Source of the DNA: Ascochyta rabiei | Lineage: Eukaryota > Ascomycota > Dothideomycetes > Pleosporales > Didymellaceae | Assembly: GCF_004011695.2 (NCBI RefSeq) | Contig: NC_082411.1 | Coordinates: 1,162,001-1,226,000, forward strand | Reading direction: 5' to 3' | DNA: 64,000 nt | Part shown: positions 13,587 through 24,393 of the stretch, one piece after another | Layout: every line of letters begins with the position of its first letter | Position numbering within the stretch: the stretch's first letter is position 1 | Position numbers and translations under genes: made by a program | The notes under the pieces: generated by a model | Seen by the model: the letters and a program-made list of their open reading frames with translations, nothing else | Databases searched by the model: none | Told to the model about the DNA's origin: nothing

Positions 13587-15579
13587 TTCGCTAGCCATCC
13601 TCACGGCTTACCCCTGGCATGCTTCACATCGAAAAGCAACCAGGTTCGCCATCTATAATTCACGACTTTGGCTTTGTTCAAGAAGCAGACCTAACGTTTT
13701 GTGCTCGTTGCATTTGCGTGCGTTAGGGATTCGATTCTTTCTTGCATGATTGAAGAGCTTTGTCTTTCAACCGATCTAATACTTTCGACGAATGTACATC
13801 TGGACGTCAACTCGTCTACACGCTACGGTTTCACGACTCTTTGGGCTGGCTGGCACAGAAGGAACGCAATGGTTATCGTTCGCGGATGGACTGTACGAAA
13901 AAAAGGCGGGTGTTGGGCTTTCCTTGCCGGTCAAAAAGCATGGAGTCACAACGGCGGGAGTTTTCATTTATTTCTGATCACGAAGACGAGACTCTCGAAA
14001 TTCGTGTAGATTAGCATTGCTTTGGCGAATCTCGGGATTGAGCGATGACGCAGGCGCATAGCGGATGCGTTGTCGGCTGCCGCATATACTGTAGGATATT
14101 GAGTAGAATGATTTTCCATCTTCCTTTCAGCTTCTCCGTTATCGTATCTGTGTCGATATCTAGTACCTTTCCTTCCCATGTCCTGTCTCCAACCTGCACT
14201 TGCTCAGGCAATGTCAGCCAGCTGCAGCGATCGTCGCTCCTTTGGCGGACTCAGTCTCCACCATCCCTCGCATGCTCATGGAGTCTTCTCTTCGTGGCGC
14301 TCGAAGCTGCACAGGTAGTCTTGAGCTTAAAACGTGGGATCTACAAGTGTAGTGTGAGTTGCGCGCTTGCACGCTTTGTCTCTGTGTGTACTAAAATAGT
14401 TACACGCTTCATCTAGACCCACCGATCGTCAAAGGTCTTGTATCGCAACGAGCTATAGGATAGGGCGGCTTTCGAATGTGGGAAATACCGTTCGGCACTT
14501 GACTCCTTCGCAGCGCTTCCTGTTGGTATCCCGCATCAAGCGGGATCCTTATCATTTGCAGCATACAGGGGAGGATGTTGACTAGGAACAGGTCGTAGTG
14601 CGATTGGAGCGCTCAGTGCATGTTACGACGCACAACAAGACACTCGAGCCTTTTCAAGAAGGTGCCGTGTTGACTACAGGGCAGGTAGTACAGACCACTG
14701 CAGTAGACAAGAGTCGCAGCCATCCCAGGATGATCTCGACGGCGTGCATGTATACTCCAAACAAGACAGCGAAGAAAGCGAAACACCGCCCAATCGCCGC
14801 CCTTGCCTTCACCATATTCACCTTGGCAGTCCCGCTTTAGGGAGGTCCAGGCTCGCGAAACACTGGGCTCCTAACCCCCGCTCAGCTCTCTTGCACGTGG
14901 CGGGACTACCGCCATATCTCCTCCTCTGTCGATTGCAACCTGGTTGAGATGCGAGATATTGACCGAAGAGATTCAGCGGCTTTCTGGATGCCAAAACAGT
15001 GCTTCCTCGGAACACAAGCCATGACGATTGATTCGAAGCACACACACACACACACACATCGAGTTTCCTACTTCAATGCTGTTCGTTCCGAGGCCAGGCG
15101 ATGATAGGGCCGCGGATCATGACCATGGGAAATATGGAGAATTGGAGACCAGTTGAGATTTCCTCTGAGGGACTAGATGTTGAGCCATGGGTTGGTTTGT
15201 ACGGACTCTTATGACATGGGGGAGAGCTTCATGCTTCTGTTTTGTGTACGAAGGCTGTTGGATCTGCCTCGTGGTAATCCATCCTCAGCTCACTCACAGC
15301 CCGCTCCGGTATCAGCTACTTTTCTCCAGACATCGCTTATCACGAAGATTCAGATCCTCCCTCTCTCTTTTGAGCCATGCTGGTTCGTACACGTTGTTTG
15401 CTCAGGGTAAGTCGCTGCTGAGAAACGCTGGTTTGCTAGATTATAGAACTTGGCATGTTGTGGAGCTGACGATGCTCGTGTAGGAGTGTGCTGTGGATCT
15501 GAATGAGTACCGTATTTCATCAGCGAGCGTTTCGGGCGCGCGAAACAAACGATTCCTGAACAAGTGTGTTGCATTCTCC
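13587..15579. other. Convergent intergenic region downstream of NOT1
   Basis: NOT1 and the DUF3433 gene end facing each other across this 2 kb. Open frames are short and lack recognisable products. A (CA)10 dinucleotide run is at 15039-15058. A 66-residue minus-strand frame at 14011-14211 looks slightly protein-like but has no ATG of its own. I see no RNA gene. Confidence 0.5.
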
Positions 15580-18302
15580 TCAATACTGCTCCCACGTCCC
15601 AATCTGGTTCCCCAACACCCTCGTACTCCTCCACTTTTCACCATACACATACTTCCTCGTGACCGGCTCCTCATCGATCCCCAGATGCTCGTCGTTGTCC
15701 CGCCCGGTAAACCATCCCAGGGCGTACGTCTTGCCCTGCTTCTCGAGATGCCTGGTCATCTGGCTACTGGTGAGTTTCTCCGTGTCGACGAAGCTGCGCG
15801 TCAGCATCTTGGACTGGTGGATCATGGCGAGCACGGATGCCATGGTGCCGATCTGTCGCGGCATGAACTTGTGCGAGCGCCGCATGTACGTCAGGATGGC
15901 GATGGTGATGAGGTACAGAAGGATGAGTATGGAGAGGGTGAGCGAGACCCAAAAGGAGCGGAATGTCTGCTCTTGATTGTGGCGGTCTTTCGCGTCTTGC
16001 TTCTTGTCGTCGTCGCCTCCTCTTCCCGGAATGAAGCGCGTGCCGTCGACGGTGATGGAGGAGACACAGACGGTTAGGACTTCGGCGAGGACAGACCCGA
16101 AAGCGACAAGGGCTACGAGCCAGTGTCGGTTGAAGATGGCGATGAAGGGTAGGAACAGGGGGTTTGTGCCGGCGTAGTCGAGAGTGAGTGTCTTGGCTGG
16201 GGCGCGTCGCTTGGAGAGTATGTAGAACGGCTGTAGCATGCGGACGTCGCAGTTCATAGTGTTCCAAAGGATTTTGACAATTGTCGCGAGGCCGGTCAAA
16301 AGGAAAGGTATCTTGTCCGTAACAACACTGGTCGCTTCCATGAATGTGAGCACGGGAACCGCGGCAGTGACGAGTATGATATAAGCGACGAAAGGTACTC
16401 CAGAAACCAGACGCAACATCAGAGGCCGAGGGTCTGCACTGTGCTCATGGTGCTTGTCCTTGGCGTTGCGGATATACTCTCCCTGCCATAGGCTGCTTTT
16501 GTGTAAGATGTAGCGGCGGTGGCGTAGCTGCTTGTGTATCTTCTCAAGCGGCGCTTCATCAAGACCATGGAAATCTGTCAGAATATGACTCCTGGTAGCC
16601 ATGGCCGCAACACCAGCAATACCTTGAGGATTAGAGAGGAGTCCGCTTCTACGGCGCATTGCGTACATCAACGCTCCTCCGCAGAAAGCAACGAAGACCA
16701 GGCATCCTGAGACGGCTCGTGACCATGGCGCATCAATGCGAATGTACTTTGGGTCTTTGCTTATGCGATCTTCCTTGAGTGGATACACCGTGATCGAAGC
16801 TGACTGCAGCACAGGAACCAAGCTACTGGCAATCAGAGTGCCCAAAGAGCTCCAGATGACCGCATATTGCCTGTGTCGCAGGGCTCTGAGCGGAACAAGC
16901 CAGCTCATAAAGGTAAGATAATCCATGTTGAGTGATTCTCCCGCCGTAGCGCCCGTCTTCTGGCTGAGCTGGTAATAAGGCTCCAGTCGCTTCACTTCAA
17001 AATCCGACATCTGCCAAAGTATACCATAGAAGACGAAGGCGATGATGGGCACATATTTCCAAATGAAGAAAGCTCCGAGACTCAGATCGTCCGCCTTCTT
17101 GAACTCTGCTAGTCCGTGACCCTCTTCTGCCTTCTTCTTGGATAGTCGACACAGGTATTCTTGAAGAGCAGCCAAGGCCAGCGCGATAAACACCAGCATT
17201 GCAAGCCACGGCAAGCCCATTGTCAAGGGACGCCACGACGGCATATCCGGGTCTAGGTGGTTTCAGTAAATCTCCTCAGCCCAACCGTCTGATTAGACAA
17301 ACCTTTTGGAAAGAAGTAACTTTTCTGGGCTTCGTCCTTATCAAGGCGTGTGGAGCTAATCATCATACTCCGCGCCTCGAAATCGCCGCCACTAAATGAT
17401 TCACTGATGTCGACAGGAATTTCGGCAACAGCAACAATGCCTCCAGTCTTCTCAGCCTCCTTCTGTGCGTCCTGAGCTTGGAAGGCGGAGATTTTAGTGT
17501 TCGGTAACCCGCGTGGTTGTCTTGAATAGCTCCCAGGTCCTAGTGGTGCTGGAGTGTATGTGAAAGGCTTCTCCGTAATCGAGCTCATGCCGGCACCCAG
17601 TTGTCTTTCAAGTCGTTCATACTCAGCAGCGTAGCCGGCCTCACTCAGGTCACGTTGATGCTCCACAGCGTCCACAGTACTGCTCATCTTCTTCGATGAG
17701 TCAATCCGGTCCATCTGTACAGCATAGGCACCACCTTGAAGGTGGCCGATAGACTCATCATCTTCTTTCACACCTCCCAAATGACGTCTGCCTAGATCTG
17801 ACTCCTTATCGTTGATGCGGTTGTAGCTTCCGCCCCGAGTTGACACACCTCGCAGCGACGTGAGCCGGTTTAGTAACTTCCTAGTACCGCTTCTGCTCTG
17901 TAATGATGCTGACGCGCCTTGAGCCTCGAAGGGATTCGCTGAAGGTTCGTATGTGGTATTTGCGTAGAAAGAAGGCGGCGCTGGGGGCGTCGAGCTCAAA
18001 GATGTTCGTCGAGACTCAGCAGCAGGTATCAGAGGAGATGGATATGAAGTGCGTCTAGAGGCCTCGGTAGTCATTAGGGGGCTGATAGGGGATACTGGCG
18101 AGGGTCTGGAGGGGAAGAGTTCTGAGAGTCTGTTCGAGCCTGATGTATTCTTGCGCGTAAGTGGTGGTCGACTATGCCATGGCGCCTTTGTGTGTTCCGT
18201 TGCTGGAGACCCCGCGCGGAGTGCAGTAGGGACGGTATCTACTGATGGCTTTCGCCCCGAGACAGGCGATCCTACCTGAAGCGGCGACGGTATACCTGCC
18301 AT
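15580..18302 (-). CDS. DUF3433 family membrane protein
   Basis: Predicted 890-residue protein from two exons, 18302-17303 and 17252-15580, joined across a 50-nt intron (17253-17302). The ATG at 18302 is the first true ATG in frame. The first 330 residues are Ser/Pro-rich and polar, probably cytoplasmic. Then come two similar halves, each opening with a WRP-type motif or a hydrophobic span and a polar loop. The first is SWRPLTMGLPWLAMLVFIAL at about residue 340, and more hydrophobic segments follow near 'FIWKYVPIIAFVFYGILW' and further on. This is the layout of fungal DUF3433 proteins (Pfam PF11915), which carry two copies of the domain and several membrane spans. Their biochemical role is unknown to me. 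Some relatives are longer (about 1200 residues), mainly in the disordered parts. It is convergent with NOT1. Confidence 0.85.
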
Positions 18303-19809
18303 TATTGCTGAGTTTGTTTGTTCCAAGCTCTTTCTTGCGTCGCCCTAGTTCTGAAACGCAGCGACAGTTTACTGTAATCAAAGACACGTACTCTTTATAT
18401 TCAGAACGCAGCATACAACAACGATCCAGGAACAGAAAACGAACTCCTGAGAGACAAGCACATCAAGATGGATGCCTCGGAGCTCAAGTACGCCTTGCAG
18501 CCTTCAGGCGTTACTGGCACCATTCAGCCTCAGCCCATTACAATGATGATAAGTCTTTCCGACGAGCGACGAACCAACCATAGGAATTCAGGCGGATTAT
18601 TATGGAAAGGTCCGACGCTGTGAAGAAAAACGTCCTTATGCCTACACAAGTCAAGCACCTGGTCGTGAGCGCAGAGCCTCTCGCGACTCGTTCCAACCGC
18701 GGAGTATGGTGTAGCCTGAGTCAGGCGCAGGTCCGCGAGCTCGGTTGATGGACCTGGGGTGTGGGGAAGCCTGAAGGTAACAAAGTGACAAGCTTCTGAC
18801 AGGGAGAGATAGAGAGATGACTAGAACGTCAAGAGGTAAACAGGGCGCCGGCGATGGCTATGAGAATATCGTCGCGCAACATAAGGCTGGGCAAGTGGGT
18901 GCACGTAGCGCTAATAATACGACCACAGCCGCACAGGGCGTTGTCGCTCGCCTGCCCCTGCTTGTTGCGCATGCAACTCGGAGCGCGGGATATCGAGGGC
19001 TGGAAACAACAACATTGTCAGGTACAGCGTCGCACGGCTGACTTCTGATGGCAATCGACGTTTGTCGATGGATGTTGTGATGCGTGATGGGAGTAGAGAC
19101 AGAGTGCTGAGTGGGATGTCGGCGGTGGATTCTTGTCATCCTGCGCGACCGACGTCGAGCCGCTTACAGCCTTCTACAAATGGAGTACGAACGAGGGTCA
19201 CAATGATCGACAGGGACTAACCTCAGCAGACTCACCGGCTGGCCGTTCCCTGGCGCAATCGGGCCTTGGTACATATCTTGACGGAAAAGGCCGAGGCGCT
19301 CGATCATGCCATATAATCGACCTAGGACTAGCCTTCGTTTTCCGCAGCGCTATAAATTGATTGTGTCTCGCGAGTTCGAGCTCTACGTTGTTGTCTTGCT
19401 TGAGGGCTCCATTGACATGCTGGTTGTAGTCCAATCATGAACACACAAGAGCTCGTTGGAGCGCAGGTTGACAGAAGAGACCGGGACGGCAGATATTTCA
19501 GGAACGAAGTCACACAGCAGAAGTGCTCTAATTCTGTGGCTAGAGTTTGCTGTATGGTTGTGATGCGGGTAACGTATCCGCACTTTGCTTTTTCAGGTAA
19601 GACCTTGAAGAAGACTGGCAATCTCCAGCCAACGCAGCGATACCTCAACGTCTTACGCCCTCCGCAATTTAGTCCTATCGCAGTAGAGAAATAGGCCAAT
19701 ATAACGTGGCTAAGAGGGCAAGTAAATGTGCGTACAAATACTACCTTTTTGGCTGCAACAGGTCCATATCCAGATCCACGATCTCCGCTATACATCCCAG
19801 CGCGTCAGT
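18303..19809. other. Intergenic region upstream of the DUF3433 gene
   Basis: The 1.5 kb between the DUF3433 start and the 3' end of the next gene holds only short overlapping frames without recognisable products. It must include the DUF3433 promoter. No repeat or RNA gene was noticed. Confidence 0.5.
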
Positions 19810-20619
19810 CTATTCAGCACAGTCCCTCCTCTTGTCCTTGGATATCCTCTTGAGCTCAGCAGACTGATAAAGCCGCTGGTCCCCGTAACGTTTGCGCTGC
19901 CTGCCAAGCGCATTGCGGATATCGTCCATCGATTTCAAGGTCTTGTCCAGATCTGCCACCGCAGCGTGCTGTCTCGTGCGGTAGAGCAGATTCGCTACTT
20001 TCTGCAGGCGACACTCAACTTCTGCGGCCATGTCACATGTCATGTATATATCGTCCAAGGCATGGCTATCCTCGTTCTCCATCTTGGCATCTAGATTGCC
20101 AGCTCTATCTGCATCTGAGTCCTGCGTGTCGTTGTTTTGGCATATTGCGTTGTTGATTGTATGAGCCACATTGCCATTGTCCTTGGGCGAGAGGCCTGAG
20201 GGCTGTTCCTGTATAAGGCATTAGCTTGCATTCTACAGGGGGGTTAGAATACGTACAGATGGCGGAGTGCCGTTTTTCAAACCAAGGGCAGTATTCAGCT
20301 CGGTGTTGCGAAGGAAAGCGCTGTCCAATATGCGCTCCTTGAGCTTGCCACACGCATCGTGTCTGTTGTAGCATTGGAGCTTCATGCCACCGATGACAGT
20401 GGTGATGCCCACTAACGTCCACTCAAAGAGATCAATCTCGATTTCGTTGCTCTGCTCCAAGCTTTCGACGATGGTGATGGCGGACATGTTGGAGATGGTG
20501 AACTGTCGGTAGACCAAGGTGCTCCCCACTGTCAACGGAAGAGAAGGAGGAATAAGAGCAGTGTACGAAGAGTGATGTAGGAATACGTCACAAGCCACCA
20601 CCAACTTCTGGTGGCGCAT
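19810..20619 (-). CDS. Small uncharacterised protein, spliced
   Basis: Predicted 253-residue protein from two exons, 20619-20257 and 20208-19810, joined across a 48-nt intron (20209-20256) with donor GTACGT, branch GCTAAT and acceptor ACAG. The join keeps the frame and gives PPSEQPSGL at the junction. An in-frame stop lies just before the ATG. The N-terminal half is globular-looking: hydrophobic strands alternate with acidic turns up to about residue 95 (for example EIDLFEWTLVGITTVIGGM), then a basic helix. The C-terminal half is polar and probably helical or coiled-coil (AAEVECRLQKVANLLYRTRQ, then a Lys/Arg-rich end). I do not recognise a family. Clean splicing in the style of its neighbours and two coherent frames argue that it is real. 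An internal ATG at 20487 is an alternative start. Confidence 0.6.
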
Positions 20620-20843
20620 TTAATTTTCGCAGGAGCCATCCGCACCTTCCCTCTCACCGCAAGCGACAGCACCAAGACCGGCAAGCGACCAGAGAGTGAC
20701 AGGCGACAAGCGAGAACAGCACAACCCAGCGATTCGGAGTGAAGAATAAGGTATGTTATCTTCGAACTATGGAACCATGCAACCAGCTACGCTATGACAA
20801 GAACCCGAATTTCAACGAACGAATAAACCCAAACTCAGGCCGT

Positions 20844-22496
20844 CTAGACGAGCGAGCCGCCGGAGATTTTGAAAACCACGCTGCCACTTCCGGGCTTGCT
20901 GACAACCACGGCCTGCGCCAGCTTCTCCTCGGTGATGTCCGGGAACTTCTTGCGGTAGTATTTCTCCTCCCACGCCTTCTTGACGGCCTCGACCTTGTCC
21001 TTGGGCACGAGGTGCACACTGCAACCTCCCCACCCGGCACCGGTGAGTCTGCTTCCCGTAGCGCCGGCGGCGCGTGCTAGTTGGCACAGTTCGTCAAGCT
21101 CAGGACAGCTGCAGTCGTAGATGTCGCGGCACGAGTCTTGGGTTGTGTTCATAAGGTCGCCTAGCGACTGGAGGTAGGCTTGGTCTGTGGAGGGTGGGGA
21201 AGATAGGAGGGAGCGGAACTTGATGACGCGCAGAGCTTCTGTGAAGACGTGGAGGGCGCGCTGGCGGAGCATGAATCTCTCTGCGCGGACTGGGAATTTG
21301 GACATGTAGCGCTGGTTGAGCTCGTCTTCGGAGACGCCAAGGAGGGCGCAGATGTCAGACCTTGTGTAGCCTTCTTCTTGTGTGAGGTAGTCTTCTGTGT
21401 GTTGGACGAGCTTGTGCAGTTGTGTTTCGAAGTCGGAGACAGATGTCTTTGTGTTGTCTGAAACGCCCTCCTTCTCCTCAAAGTACGTATCGTGGAAGCC
21501 ACGCAAGCTGACACCCAGTGGCGAGGAGTCTGTTGGCAGATCCTTCTTCAACCCGAAAGCCTTGGCCAAGAATGCAGCGGCAAGTGTGCATTCGACGACG
21601 CGCAGGTTGTAGCACACAGGGGCGGTGACATGCTTGTCGGCTGCTACGAAGCTCTGGGCGGTCACAAAGGTGAGCTCAGGGTCGGTTGTGGGGAACTCGA
21701 TGTTGGTGTAGTCGAGGCTGGGCTTGAACGAGACGTAGAGGGCTGAACCGCGGAGAGAGAATACGGACGCTGCTTGGTCCATGCTGGAGTATGATGAGCA
21801 AAGTATAGACAGCAAGTTCATGCCAACTCACCCTCCCGAGTTTACACCAACGGCACGCTCAGACACAATGGCAAGCTCACAGAGCTCTTTCTTGTCAACG
21901 CTGTCCTCGCCGTTGGCTGCCAGTACAGCAAGCGCACTTGTGCAGACGACCGATGCTGAACTGGACAAGCCTCCACCGCTGGGTACCGTGCCGTCGCAGA
22001 CGATGTCCATGCCGACCGACTGGAATTTGCCGCGCTTCTTCTGGAGAAGCTCTGATACGCCCTTCAGACCAGACTTGAAGTAATTGGTCCACTCGTGCTC
22101 CGAAGAGTCGATGGGGATCTCTCCCTCGGGGATGTCAAACTCTCGTGTTGGGAACTTCTCCGAGTTGAGGTTGGCTATCCGTATGCGGGGCTTCTCATCT
22201 GTGGGTCGGACAGCTACAGCCATGATAAAGTCGGCAGTGATGGCCATGGGTAGGACCTCGTACAGAGAGTAGTCGATGTGCTATTATTTGTGAGTTTGTA
22301 TCCATGTACAGGCATTGGAGAGCTGCTTTACCTCTCCGATGATGTTGACTCGCCCAGGGCTACGAGCAACGAACTCTGCCTGCCTGCCATGGATCTCCTT
22401 GAACCTTGCGAGGAGTTTCTCCCATCGCTTCGTCTCGACTGGGACCGCGTCTTCGGGGTAGATGTCGCGCAGCGACGTCGCTGTTGGTACTGACAT
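20844..22496 (-). CDS. GAL1: Galactokinase
   Basis: Predicted 517-residue enzyme from three exons, 22496-22332, 22280-21832 and 21783-20844, with introns of 51 and 48 nt. It phosphorylates alpha-D-galactose with ATP to galactose-1-phosphate, the first committed step of the Leloir pathway in the cytosol. All three GHMP-kinase motifs are present: the galactokinase signature GRVNIIGEHIDYS (about residues 48-60, formed across the first splice), the ATP-binding GGLSSSAS loop, and the C-terminal GAGWGGCSVHLVP motif. Length matches fungal galactokinases. The other Leloir genes (GAL7, GAL10) are not in the window, so it is not part of a local cluster. A 10-bp direct repeat lies directly upstream of the start codon. 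Confidence 0.97.
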
Positions 22497-22500
22497 GATA

Positions 22501-22530
22501 CGAAGTGAGGCGAAGTTAGGCGAAGTGAGG
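22501..22530. repeat. Three 10-bp direct repeats upstream of GAL1
   Basis: Three adjacent copies of a CGAAGTGAGG-like decamer, the middle one differing at one base, end four bases before the GAL1 start codon and so probably lie in its leader. Function unknown. Confidence 0.75.
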
Positions 22531-22987
22531 TTGTATGCGCTCCCAAGCCTATGCCAGAGCGGGGAAATAAACAAAAAAAGAGAACTAACAACAGAGGGGA
22601 AGGTCAGGTTATATGCCTGAGAGAGTCGCGAGACCGTGGGGTGCGAGCTAGGCTCGAAGGGGGACCGCTACCGCTACCCCACCGTTGCTGCAAGGTACCG
22701 TCGACGCCAGAAGCATGCTCAGCAGCATGACGCCTGGCCATGTGGGCGGGAGAAAAGACGGAAATTTGGCTGGCACCAGCGTCTGTTGGAGAAGGCAGTC
22801 TAACGAAAAACACGCCCCCAGCCGTGGGCTTGCAGACGCCGCAGCGTCCGTTCCTGCATCTTCGCCGTGCTGTTGCATGCTTCTGCACACGGGGAGATGG
22901 AGTGTTGGGTGCCATGAAAAGAATCTGGACGGCGTGTCGAATTGGGTATCATTGGTGTATCTGATGGCACATGGTCCAGCATGTCGC
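22531..22987. other. Spacer between GAL1 and DUO1
   Basis: This spacer between the GAL1 start and the DUO1 stop should contain the GAL1 promoter and the DUO1 3' end. Apparent frames here are antisense or overlapping shadows. No known regulatory motif was recognised. Confidence 0.4.
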
Positions 22988-23788
22988 TCACTCGGCTCCT
23001 CTCCCTCTGCCCCGAGCACGCAGGCCGCGTCCAATGCCACTGCCGGCTCGCCCTCTGGTGGAGTCGCCACGGCCGACGCCTCGTCCAGTCTGCCCGCCGA
23101 CGCCGACGTAGCCACTGGAGGCAGTTGATGTCGAGGCTGAAGCTCCGCGTGGTCGCGTGCCTCGGCCTCGTCCTCTGGCTGCAGGCTTGGGTGGGCCTGC
23201 CTCAGCTCTCCGGCGCTCCTCTTCCGCCTTGCGTGCTGCGGCCTCCCTCCGTGCCTGCTCTTCTGCGGCGCGACGCTCGACGGCCTGCTTGCGGTGGGAC
23301 TCTTCCTCTTCAATGTCGGCCATGTCCTGCGTAGCGCCCTGCCACTGCGGGTTCAGGATGAGGCGCTGGTTGTGCTCGGTCTGCGACAGGATGCGGGTCC
23401 ATGTCTGGAGGAGGGTCGAGGCGTTCTGAACGGTCTTGGACACGGTCTGTGGCTGTCAGTCGGCCGCATGTGCTCGTCTCGATGTCTCACTCACGCCCAT
23501 GTTGTCTTTGGCTTTCTGCAGGCTCTCCACGACGCCCTCGATCACGCTGTTGACATTGCGCACGCTCTCCAGCTCGCGCCGCAATGCCGCCTCGCGCGCC
23601 TCTTCGGCCGTGTAGTGCGACTCCTTGGCCCGCGCCTTGCCCGCCGCCGCCGCCGCCGCCTCTCCCGCAGCAGCGCCTGCGTCGTCGTGTGCTCTCTGCT
23701 TGTTCTTGCGCGTCGCGGGGGTGTCAAAGAGTGCGTCGGTGTCGCTGTCGGAGAGACTGAGGTCGTCCATGCCGGGTGGCTGCACCAT
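22988..23788 (-). CDS. DUO1: DASH complex subunit Duo1
   Basis: Predicted 250-residue protein from exons 23788-23495 and 23446-22988, joined across a 48-nt intron (23447-23494). The splice restores the conserved core: LESVRNVNSVIEGVVESL, then NMGTVSKTVQNAS and the LLQTWTRILSQTEHNQRL helix, about residues 72-145. This is the Duo1 domain (Pfam PF08651). Duo1 is part of the DASH/Dam1 ring that couples kinetochores to spindle microtubules. The N terminus has the usual acidic MDDLSLSDSD patch; the ATG seven codons later, at 23770, is an alternative start. A Lys/Arg/Glu-rich helix follows the core. The last 65 residues are an unusual Gly/Arg-rich tail with many RG dipeptides. It is divergent from the unknown basic protein at 24394. 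Confidence 0.9.
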
Positions 23789-24393
23789 GGCGTGAGGTGG
23801 TCAATTCCTGTTTGTGCTTCTCTTTCTCTTTCTCTTTCTCTTTCTCTTTCTCTTTCTCTTTCTCTTTCTCTTTCTCTTTCTCTTTCTCTTTCTCTTTCTC
23901 TTTCTCTTTCTCTTTCTCTTTCTGTTTCTGTCCTGCTCCTGTTTCAATGCCCTCTCTGTCCCACCCAATCAGTCCCGGACGGCACGTGTTTTCGTTGTTG
24001 TGTTTGACGCGTTTGACTGGCGCGGGGTCGCTGGGCGCTGGGCGGCCTGGCATGCCTCCTGTTGACGGGCCCACCCCGTTGACTTGGCGCGAGGGCGCTC
24101 GGGGCGCGTCACCAGCCATCACCAACCTCCTCATATATCCCCCCGGGGCTGCACCTCGACCCGTCCATATCGCTGCCCGGCCCCCATCAGCTCCACTTCA
24201 CCGTCACCGTCACCGTCACCTATCTCTATCGATACTCCGCACTGCGCCCCCTATCGCCCGGAAACTGCGCATCGCAACCGCTAAGCGCCCTGGAAAGAGC
24301 TTGGCTTCGGCTTGTTTTGATTTTGGATATTAAACAAACGCGCACACCACCGTCACCGCAACAACCGCGCACCACTTCACCTTCACCGTCACC
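23789..24393. promoter_or_regulatory. Divergent promoter between DUO1 and the basic protein gene
   Basis: This 605-bp region must hold both promoters. It contains the TTTCTC hexamer tract next to DUO1 and a complete ACGCGT hexamer at 24007-24012, the recognition core of the MBF cell-cycle factor in yeasts. Short CACCGT-type repeats are at 24200-24230 and 24350-24395. No separate gene is supported. Confidence 0.55.
23818..23923. repeat. TTTCTC hexamer microsatellite
   Basis: About 17 almost perfect copies of a TTTCTC unit begin 30 bp upstream of the DUO1 start codon, so the DUO1 transcript probably carries a GAGAAA run in its leader. The tract reads open in several frames as Phe-Leu, Ser-Leu or Glu-Lys repeats, which are not real proteins. 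Confidence 0.97.

Noticed and set aside
13964..14416. Possible small gene downstream of NOT1 (minus-strand VQVGDRTWEGKVLDID frame and plus-strand 123-residue frame)
   Set aside because: The minus-strand frame has no ATG and no clear partner exon; the plus-strand frame is hydrophobic/Cys-rich without a known motif. Not enough to call a gene.
20844..22496. Idea of a galactose-utilisation cluster around GAL1
   Set aside because: No transferase, epimerase or sugar transporter gene is in the neighbourhood.
23294..24333. Long plus-strand open frames with Ser-Leu or Phe-Leu repeats
   Set aside because: They come from the TTTCTC microsatellite and the antisense strand of DUO1; no plausible start, product or conserved block.
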